Source: Pseudomonadota bacterium (lineage in GTDB: Bacteria; Bdellovibrionota_C; UBA2361; OMII01). From it: 13,442 bases of DNA. This document shows positions 8,137 to 13,442 of the stretch, piece after piece; positions within the stretch are counted from its first letter, which is position 1, and each line of letters begins with the position of its first letter. The stretch spans positions 1 through 13,442 of the forward strand of contig JAIXPR010000134.1 in assembly GCA_027486155.1 (NCBI GenBank). The letters run 5' to 3'. The notes beneath the pieces are model-generated. The model was not told where the DNA came from. It ran no database searches and worked only from the letters and a program-made list of their open reading frames with translations. The position numbers and the translations under genes are program-made.

Positions 8137-8142
8137 GAGGAG
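8137..8142 (+). promoter_or_regulatory. Ribosome binding site fixing the GTG start of oleBC
   Basis: GAGGAG six bases before GTG 8149. It supports this GTG as the start. The next in-frame ATG (8206, residue 20) would cut into the first beta strands of the hydrolase domain. Confidence 0.75.
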
Positions 8143-8148
8143 TAGCTG

Positions 8149-10761
8149 GTGTCAGTTCAGGTGCTGCCATTTCAATCACGTTTTGTGACCGTAGCTGGGC
8201 ACAAGATGCACTACGTTGATGAGGGCAGCGGGCCTGTTGTTCTCTGTTTCCACGGTAACCCCACGTGGTGTTATTTCTATCGCAACCTCATTCGCGAGCT
8301 CCGTGACTCTTTTCGAGTTATCGCCCCCGATTTTCTTGGGTGCGGATTGTCAGATCGAACGCCGGGAAAGAAATTCAAGGCGATAGACCGCATCAATCAA
8401 CTTGAGGAGTTCGTTGACGCCCTTGGCATCGATCGGTTCTCGGTCGTGATGCATGATTGGGGTGGGCCCCTCGGTACGGGGTTCATGCTCAGGCGACTCG
8501 ATAAAGTTGATCGGATCGTCTACCTGAATACAACGCTCACAGAGACCGAAGCGCTTCCCGGTTTCATTAAGCTCGCCGCGACACCGGTTATCGGTAAGTT
8601 ATTCACCCGCCATACGGACACCTTCGTTCGGTTGACGACGGCCACGGGGATGGGCGCGCACACCAAGCTTACGCCTGAGGTCAAAGACGGCTACCGGGCT
8701 CCGTATACAACTCGACAGCGTCGAGACGCGATCTGGGATTTCGTTGAAGACATTCCGTTTGATGCCTCGCATCCGACTTACCAGCAGATGGTCGATATCG
8801 CGGCAGGTCTTCCAAAGGTCGCGGAAAAACCGGTCAAGATCGTGTGGGGACTTCAGGACCCATGTTTCCACCGTGAGATGTTAAGCAAGGTCGCGGCTCA
8901 TTTTCCGAAGGCGGAGTTGCTTGAAATTCCGGATGCCTCACACCTTGTGCTCGATGACGCTCCTAAGGTCGCCATTCCCGCGATCAAGGAGTTCCTCTCC
9001 CGTCCATCGGGAGAGGCCGCCAAGACTGAGCCTGTTGCGAACGTTGAAGGAAGGGAGCAGGGGAGCGTTCATGTGATCTACGATCAGGTGATGCGAATCG
9101 CGGAAGCCGCGCCTAATCTCTCGGCAGTGATTACTCCCCGATGGGTGAGAGATCCCATTAATGGGAGCGCGCTTCACTACGCGCATACGACGTATGGTGA
9201 TCTCGCTAAGCTCATCAATCAGTACCAACGGGGTCTTGGAGACCTCGGCCTCGTTCCGGGTGATCGAGTACTGATGCTCGTCTCGCCTGGAACGGATTTC
9301 CTCGCCCTGAGTGTCGCGGTAATGGGACGAGGAGCCACGCCGGTGTTCCTCGATCCGGGAATGGGGCTTGAGAGACTCTCGCGGTGCATCCAGGACGCGA
9401 ATCCAGACGCCTTTATCGGATCGCCTCGAGCGCACCTGCTGCGGCTCTTAAAGCGGTCGCTCTTCCACCGAATCAAGTTCCACGTTACGGCCTCTGAGTG
9501 GGCGTTTACGCGCGGGCACTCGCTGGGCTACTTTAAGCGTTTCGCAAACGCGCCAGTCAGTCCGGTTCCACTCCCGATCTTACGAAAGGATGATCGCCTT
9601 AAAGCCGAGGACTGCGCGCTCATCGCCTTCACCTCAGGCGCTACCGGGACGCCGAAAGGTGTCATATACACGAACGCCATGCTCGCTGAGCAGCTTCGGG
9701 TCATTCGCGACGTCCTCGGCCAGGAGGGAGGCGTTCGAGATCTTACGTTACTGCCGGTGTTCTCGCTCTTTAATATCGGTCTCGGAGTTGCGAGCGTGTT
9801 CCCGACTATGCCAGCGGGTAAACCGCTCGCGCTTGACCCAGCTCAGGTAGTGAAGCTCGTGAGCGACCTCGGCATCGAGTCCTCGTTCGGATCTCCAACG
9901 TTGTGGCACAAGATAGCTGAGTACACGCTGCGTGTGGGGACGACGTTGCCATCGATCAAGCGTGTGTTTATGGCTGGCGCGTCCGTACCAGCTTCCACCC
10001 TTGCGCTCGTGAAACGCGCTATCCCGAACGGGGAGGCATCGACCCCGTACGGAGCGACCGAGGCTCTTCCCGTCACCTACATCACGGCTACAGAGCTTTC
10101 AACCCATCCGTGGGTTGCCGCTGTCTCAGGGGAGAAGGGAACGCCCGTTGGTCGAGCGGTCCGCGGAGTTTCCGTCCGAATTATCCGACCTACGAATGAT
10201 CCTATCCGATCTATCGAGGAGTGCGAGCCACTTCCCGCAGGTGAGATCGGTGAGGTTATCGTTCAAGGTCAGGGAGTTAGTCCGGAGTATCTTCACCGTC
10301 CTGACGCCAACAAAGGGGGAAAGATCCTCGACGGCGAGACCTTCTGGCACCGCATGGGTGATGTGGGGTATCTCGATAGTGATGGATACCTCTACTACTG
10401 TGGTCGGAAGTCTCATTCCATCTACACCGATCATGGGACGTTTCACAGCGTTCCTTTAGAGGAGCTCTTCAACGCCATGCCGAAAGTACGTCGCTCCGCG
10501 CTCGTCGGTGTTAAGGGTTATCGCGAGCCCGCTATCGTCGTTGAGCCGTTCCCACAATTTTGGCCTGAGGATGAGAAGGAGAGGGAGACCTTCCTTCAAG
10601 AACTCCGGGCGTGCGCTGCCGCTTCACCGCTCACACAGGGTATTACGCATTTCTTCTTTCACAAATCGTTCCCCGTGGATCCGCGGCATAACGCGAAGAT
10701 ATTCCGGGACCGTTTGGGAGATTGGGCGGATAAGCTTCTCCAGGCGCAACGAGCGGCGTAA
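8149..10761 (+). CDS. oleBC: OleBC fusion: beta-lactone decarboxylase and beta-lactone synthetase
   Basis: One 870-residue polypeptide carries two pathway enzymes. Residues 1 to about 285 are OleB, an alpha/beta-hydrolase of haloalkane-dehalogenase type that decarboxylates the beta-lactone to a cis-olefin: HGNPTW (35-40), nucleophile D103 in MHDWGG, acid D237 in GLQDPCF, and H265 in DASHLVLDD. After a linker rich in Ala, Glu and Ser (about 286-303), residues 304-870 are OleC, an ANL-superfamily enzyme that uses ATP to close the beta-hydroxy acid to a beta-lactone: P-loop FTSGATGTPKG (494-504), TPYGATEA (632-639), GDVGYLDSDGY (737-747), CGR (751-753), and the C-terminal lysine K850 in DPRHNAK. 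The reading frame is continuous with no internal stop or start-like junction, so the fusion is real. OleBC fusions are known mainly from Actinobacteria. The gene starts with GTG behind a good ribosome site, and oleD follows 6 bases after its stop. Confidence 0.95.
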   Translation: MSVQVLPFQSRFVTVAGHKMHYVDEGSGPVVLCFHGNPTWCYFYRNLIRELRDSFRVIAPDFLGCGLSDRTPGKKFKAIDRINQLEEFVDALGIDRFSVVMHDWGGPLGTGFMLRRLDKVDRIVYLNTTLTETEALPGFIKLAATPVIGKLFTRHTDTFVRLTTATGMGAHTKLTPEVKDGYRAPYTTRQRRDAIWDFVEDIPFDASHPTYQQMVDIAAGLPKVAEKPVKIVWGLQDPCFHREMLSKVAAHFPKAELLEIPDASHLVLDDAPKVAIPAIKEFLSRPSGEAAKTEPVANVEGREQGSVHVIYDQVMRIAEAAPNLSAVITPRWVRDPINGSALHYAHTTYGDLAKLINQYQRGLGDLGLVPGDRVLMLVSPGTDFLALSVAVMGRGATPVFLDPGMGLERLSRCIQDANPDAFIGSPRAHLLRLLKRSLFHRIKFHVTASEWAFTRGHSLGYFKRFANAPVSPVPLPILRKDDRLKAEDCALIAFTSGATGTPKGVIYTNAMLAEQLRVIRDVLGQEGGVRDLTLLPVFSLFNIGLGVASVFPTMPAGKPLALDPAQVVKLVSDLGIESSFGSPTLWHKIAEYTLRVGTTLPSIKRVFMAGASVPASTLALVKRAIPNGEASTPYGATEALPVTYITATELSTHPWVAAVSGEKGTPVGRAVRGVSVRIIRPTNDPIRSIEECEPLPAGEIGEVIVQGQGVSPEYLHRPDANKGGKILDGETFWHRMGDVGYLDSDGYLYYCGRKSHSIYTDHGTFHSVPLEELFNAMPKVRRSALVGVKGYREPAIVVEPFPQFWPEDEKERETFLQELRACAAASPLTQGITHFFFHKSFPVDPRHNAKIFRDRLGDWADKLLQAQRAA

Positions 10762-10767
10762 CTGTAT

Positions 10768-11784
10768 ATGTCAAAGCGATACCTCGTCACCGGCGGTGGT
10801 GGATTTGTTGGCAAGGCTCTCTGTAAGGAGCTGAGGCGGCAAGGTTATTCCGTGCTCAGTTTGTCACGCGGAAAGTATCCGGACCTTGAGGCCGCTGGAG
10901 TTCATACCAAACAGGTCGATATCGGTTCCAACCTCGATAGTTGGGTCGGATTATTCGAGGGAGTCGACGGGGTTTTTCATACGGCCGCGAAGGTCGATAT
11001 GTGGGGCGATTATAAGGGGTTCTACGAGACTAATGTGCTCGGGACGCGAAATATTCTCTCCGCCTGCCGGCGAGCCGGCGTGAGGAACCTAGTCTTCACC
11101 AGCTCCCCAAGCGTGATTCACACGGGTTCAGACCTCGTCAACGTAGATGAGTCGATTCCATATCCAGAGCACTACCACGCTTTTTATCCTCAGACGAAGG
11201 CGCAAGCGGAACAAGAGGTCCTTGCGTCCGATCAAAGTGGGACTCTGCGCACAGTCGCGCTCCGACCGCATCTCATTTGGGGTCCGAATGACACTAATCT
11301 CATCCCCACCATCGTTGAACGGGCAAGGCTAGGACGGCTTACTCGTATCGGAGCGGGAGAAAATCTTGTTGATCTGACCTTCATCGATGACTGTGTGAAC
11401 GCGCATATCTTGGCGATGAAAGCTCTGGAGAACTCACCAGAGATCGTTGGTGGAAATGCCTATTTTATTAGTCAGGGGGACCCCGTAAAGATGTGGGGGT
11501 GGATCGATGAGGTTTTGGCCGCGCATCACCTTCCACCGGTACGAAAGGCGATATCGAAAGGTGTCGCGAGTGCGATCGGCGCGGTGATGGAGGTCGTCGC
11601 GAAGGCTTCCTCGCTCTTTGGGCTCCGAATCAAACCGCTTCTGACGCGATTCTTAGTTTCGGAGATGTCCACCCACCACTACTTCAATATCTCTCGGGCT
11701 AGGCAGGACCTGGGATACGTTCCCTCATGTTCCATCTCGGAGGCGATGAAGAAGACCTTCGGCGATAACAGAAAAGTCGCGTAA
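10768..11784 (+). CDS. oleD: OleD, 2-alkyl-3-ketoalkanoic acid reductase
   Basis: Reduces the OleA product (a 2-alkyl-3-ketoacid) to the 2-alkyl-3-hydroxyacid that OleC lactonises, using NADPH in characterised homologues. The 338-residue protein is an extended short-chain dehydrogenase of the 3-beta-hydroxysteroid-dehydrogenase type. It shows the Rossmann motif TGGGGFVG (8-15), FHTAAKVD (70-77), the serine region TSSPSV (111-116), and the catalytic pair Y140/K144 in FYPQTK. It is full length. Its ATG lies 6 bases after the oleBC stop with only a weak ribosome site (GAGCGG), which suggests translational coupling. By sequence alone it could be a steroid dehydrogenase or an epimerase; its place in the ole operon decides the call. 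It ends 13 bases before the stop of the convergent pilin gene, with no clear terminator between. Confidence 0.94.
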   Translation: MSKRYLVTGGGGFVGKALCKELRRQGYSVLSLSRGKYPDLEAAGVHTKQVDIGSNLDSWVGLFEGVDGVFHTAAKVDMWGDYKGFYETNVLGTRNILSACRRAGVRNLVFTSSPSVIHTGSDLVNVDESIPYPEHYHAFYPQTKAQAEQEVLASDQSGTLRTVALRPHLIWGPNDTNLIPTIVERARLGRLTRIGAGENLVDLTFIDDCVNAHILAMKALENSPEIVGGNAYFISQGDPVKMWGWIDEVLAAHHLPPVRKAISKGVASAIGAVMEVVAKASSLFGLRIKPLLTRFLVSEMSTHHYFNISRARQDLGYVPSCSISEAMKKTFGDNRKVA

Positions 11785-11797
11785 CTCCTTTTTTGGG

Positions 11798-12175
11798 CTA
11801 ATTCACCAAGCCTCCCTTAATTGAATCCCATGTGAATGTCTTTCCTGAGCCTTTGGGATGCGATGAGGTGCCGGTAAACCCGTTTTTAGAGGCCGTCACG
11901 TTCAGTGTTACCCCTGGCGAGAGTCTTTGAATTCCGGGCAATTGCGAGCAGGTGTCGTTGGCGCAGCTCAAGTATTCCTCCTTCTCAAGGAAGTAAGCCT
12001 CCTCGGCCATGGCCACGGAACGGAGATCGATCTCGGCGCGGGAGTCAAAGCTGTGGGCTCGATAATCGCTATATCGAGGAAGCGCGACCGCGATGAGCGC
12101 GCTCACTATGCCCATGACGACGAGGAGCTCTATCAGGGTGAATCCTCCGTTTTGAGATCGTGTTCCTCTTCGCAT
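11798..12175 (-). CDS. Type IV pilin-like protein (prepilin leader), orphan
   Basis: A 125-residue prepilin. A short basic leader ends in GG, and cleavage by prepilin peptidase is expected after G11, giving a mature protein that begins F12-TLIELLVV with the required E at +5 (E16). Residues 12 to about 37 form the hydrophobic N-terminal helix. The rest is a small globular domain with one cysteine pair (C71, C76) and a tail (SHPKGSGKTFTWDS, 105-118) like those of small pilins and pseudopilins in delta-type bacteria. It would sit in the inner membrane before assembly into a pilus or pseudopilus. The start is supported by GGGGAGG (plus-strand 12180-12186) four bases upstream. No pilus assembly genes are in the window, so whether it is a major pilin, minor pilin or secretion pseudopilin cannot be decided. 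It follows the secreted Cys-rich gene by 161 bases on the same strand. Confidence 0.88.
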   Translation of the reverse strand: MRRGTRSQNGGFTLIELLVVMGIVSALIAVALPRYSDYRAHSFDSRAEIDLRSVAMAEEAYFLEKEEYLSCANDTCSQLPGIQRLSPGVTLNVTASKNGFTGTSSHPKGSGKTFTWDSIKGGLVN

Positions 12176-12217
12176 TGTGCCTCCCCAGTGTCGTTAGGTT
12201 CGAGAAGGGGTATCGGG

Positions 12218-12260
12218 CATTCCCGCAAAGAGTTGCTCGTTATGGGAATGGGTTACGAGC
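12218..12260 (-). other. Interleaved inverted repeats (pseudoknot-capable) in the pilin leader
   Basis: CATTCCC (12218-12224) pairs with GGGAATG (12244-12250), and GCTCGT (12235-12240) pairs with ACGAGC (12255-12260). The two stems interleave, which is the geometry of an H-type pseudoknot. In the minus-strand transcript this lies 43-85 bases ahead of the pilin start. It may be structural RNA or operator-like DNA; function is unknown. Confidence 0.3.
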
Positions 12261-12304
12261 GGAATCTCCCGTTTTAGGGAAGCGAGGCTCGCGGCTGGGA
12301 GCAG

Positions 12305-12330
12305 AGTCTCGCCGATAGGATTGCGAGACT
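12305..12330 (-). other. Hairpin just downstream of the Cys-rich protein gene
   Basis: AGTCTCGC (12305-12312) and GCGAGACT (12323-12330) form a perfect 8-pair stem with a 10-base loop, 6 bases after the stop of the minus-strand gene. No T-run follows, so it is not a classic intrinsic terminator. It could be a 3'-end stabilising or processing hairpin between this gene and the pilin gene. Confidence 0.45.
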
Positions 12331-12336
12331 AACGGC

Positions 12337-13442
12337 CTAGAAGGTTGAGATCATCGAGGACTTCGGTGCCGGGGTTCCCGTTCCCCTAGCGCCTTCCTGC
12401 TGCTTTTGCATGCGCCACTTTTTCATCGCATACACACATTGTGGAGTGTACCAACCTTCTCGGTAGCAGGTGACACTGGGAAGATCTGGAGCGACTTGGC
12501 GCGCTATCTCTAGCTTCTCAGAACACGTGTTGAGGATATATCGCACCCGTTTGAGAGTGGAGATCTGAGCCGATGAGAGGCCGGTCGGATCCTTGATAAC
12601 CTCAAGCAGCTCCTTGAGGCGCGCTTGTCTCTCTGGGGAGGCTTTCGGATCGTTCAGCTCCTTCTCTATCTTGGCGGACATTTCGCGCTGATAATCACCC
12701 CGAATGCCCGGGGGAATCTGAAGGAGGCGAGCTCGGGTTTGCGCTAATTCCTGAGGCTCGTCGAAGGTGTCCCCGTTGTTTCCCGTTGTGAGGGCGACCG
12801 CTGATACCTTGCACGCCATGTGCAGAATTTGATCGTACAGGGTTGTGGCATCGTTGACGAGCGTTCGCTTCTCCTCAGGTGTTTCGGCCTCCTGGTATTT
12901 GACGTTTATCGCTTTGAGCGACTCTTCGACTTTGCCGATGCGTTCAAGTGTCGTTGCGGATAGCCCCGCCTTGAGAACGGGATCAACCTCCTCAGCAGTT
13001 GAGTCCTCGTACACCACAGATACGGTCTGAGTTTTCGAGGCTTCCACGCAGCTTGGCGCCGTTATGCCATCTCGTACACACAACGCGACGGGGTTACCTG
13101 GATTAATCTCAAGTAGTCGCCGCAAGCGCTCGAGGCAGACCGGGTCGGTGGGGTTTCCAGCGTAGGAAAGGGTCCTCGGGAGCTTCTCCATGCAGGTCGT
13201 TGTAAGGTGCTCTTCCAGTGCGCTCGCGAGATCACTGATGACCTTCGGGCTCTTCCCAAGCTTTAACCGAGATTCCGCCATGTCAATTTTGAGCTCATTG
13301 AGTCCGACCGCGTTTGAAAGGTTAGTGGTTTTGTGAGGACTCGGCTGAGCGGAAGGGGTCGGAGTTTCTTGTGTTTGCGCGGATGCGGAGAGCGCACACA
13401 CCGTGGTTAGAACAAGAGCTAAAAAAAAAAAAAAAAACTTCA
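12337..13442 (-). CDS. Secreted eight-cysteine protein with duplicated C-x-R-[DE]-G-x3-P-x-C motif; start codon cut by window edge
   Basis: Not a family I recognise. The first ATG/GTG-type codon wholly inside the window is GTG 13401, but the frame stays open to the edge and reads K-F5-LALVLTT before it, and the last two bases (CA) are the end of a likely ATG. The full N-terminus is thus a classic signal peptide: MKFFFFF, a hydrophobic core, then ASA before QTQ. The product is probably periplasmic or exported. Numbering from GTG 13401, the mature part has cysteines at 70, 89, 108, 118, 197, 293, 312 and 322, an even number that suits disulfides. A motif occurs twice, C108-VRDGITAPS-C118 and C312-YREGWYTPQ-C322, each preceded by TCxEKL (69-74 and 292-297). 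The region between (about 140-290) is charged and helical. The C-terminus is basic and disordered. The five Phe codons lie in a 17-base homopolymer. A pilin gene follows on the same strand. Confidence 0.75.
   Translation of the reverse strand, partial: KFFFFFLALVLTTVCALSASAQTQETPTPSAQPSPHKTTNLSNAVGLNELKIDMAESRLKLGKSPKVISDLASALEEHLTTTCMEKLPRTLSYAGNPTDPVCLERLRRLLEINPGNPVALCVRDGITAPSCVEASKTQTVSVVYEDSTAEEVDPVLKAGLSATTLERIGKVEESLKAINVKYQEAETPEEKRTLVNDATTLYDQILHMACKVSAVALTTGNNGDTFDEPQELAQTRARLLQIPPGIRGDYQREMSAKIEKELNDPKASPERQARLKELLEVIKDPTGLSSAQISTLKRVRYILNTCSEKLEIARQVAPDLPSVTCYREGWYTPQCVYAMKKWRMQKQQEGARGTGTPAPKSSMISTF
13421..13437. repeat. 17-base A homopolymer (T on the coding strand) inside the signal-peptide codons
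   Basis: Seventeen consecutive A residues, read on the minus strand as five Phe codons plus the start of a Leu codon. The tract lies right behind the presumed start and Lys codon of the secreted Cys-rich protein. Tracts of this length are prone to slipped-strand changes, so they may act as a phase-variation switch or suffer sequencing error. Confidence 0.9.

Noticed and set aside
8149..10761. OleBC fusion as an artefact of a missed stop or sequencing error
   Set aside because: The frame is continuous through a plausible linker (residues 286-303), with no ribosome site or start codon at the junction suggesting a separate oleC start, and natural OleBC fusions are known.
6992..11784. Cluster as a beta-lactone natural-product pathway (lipstatin or nocardiolactone type) rather than olefin synthesis
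   Set aside because: The OleB half keeps the full D103/D237/H265 set, so the lactone is expected to be decarboxylated; no peptide synthetase or tailoring gene is nearby. It cannot be excluded fully from sequence.
11927..12277. Plus-strand 116-codon ORF opposite the pilin gene
   Set aside because: Antisense to a pilin gene with an unmistakable prepilin leader and good ribosome site; no motif of its own.
13399..13401. GTG 13401 as the true start of the Cys-rich protein
   Set aside because: No ribosome site before it, and the open frame upstream encodes the rest of a textbook signal peptide ending at a probable ATG that straddles the window edge.

Overview
The window is bacterial, of moderate G+C, and reads like a Gram-negative chromosome. 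It encodes a 180-kDa-class NAD-glutamate dehydrogenase, a type IV pilin-like protein with a prepilin leader, and a signal-peptide-bearing cysteine-rich protein. That gene mix fits a deltaproteobacterial-type or related lineage (Myxococcota, Bdellovibrionota and similar), but this is inference; no rRNA or other taxonomic marker is present. No tRNA, rRNA, CRISPR array, transposase or phage gene was seen.

Layout: (1) 3-743, plus strand: the 3' part of a TPR-repeat gene whose beginning lies outside the window. (2) 960-5693, minus strand: a complete 1577-residue NAD-glutamate dehydrogenase, convergent with the TPR gene. (3) 5694-6174: a long gene-poor divergent region ending in a possible 17-codon leader ORF with a near-perfect Shine-Dalgarno. 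(4) 6175-6624, plus strand: a small Ser-rich protein whose C-terminus resembles the C-terminal segment of flagellin, followed by a clear intrinsic terminator. (5) 6992-11784, plus strand: a complete long-chain olefin pathway, oleA - oleBC (natural fusion) - oleD. (6) 11798-13442, minus strand: an orphan type IV pilin-like gene and, upstream of it, a secreted eight-cysteine protein whose signal peptide is encoded across a run of 17 identical bases at the window edge.

The core of the window is the ole cluster. OleA joins two fatty acyl-CoAs head-to-head into a 2-alkyl-3-ketoacid, OleD reduces it to the beta-hydroxy acid, the OleC half of the fusion closes it to a beta-lactone using ATP, and the OleB half decarboxylates the lactone to a cis-olefin. 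All expected catalytic residues are visible, so the pathway appears functional. The glutamate dehydrogenase (glutamate to 2-oxoglutarate plus ammonia) has its own transcription unit and no evident link to it. The least explained items are the flagellin-tail-like protein and its leader ORF, the duplicated Cys-Arg-Gly-Pro-Cys motif in the secreted protein, and the 17-base homopolymer that could switch that protein's export.
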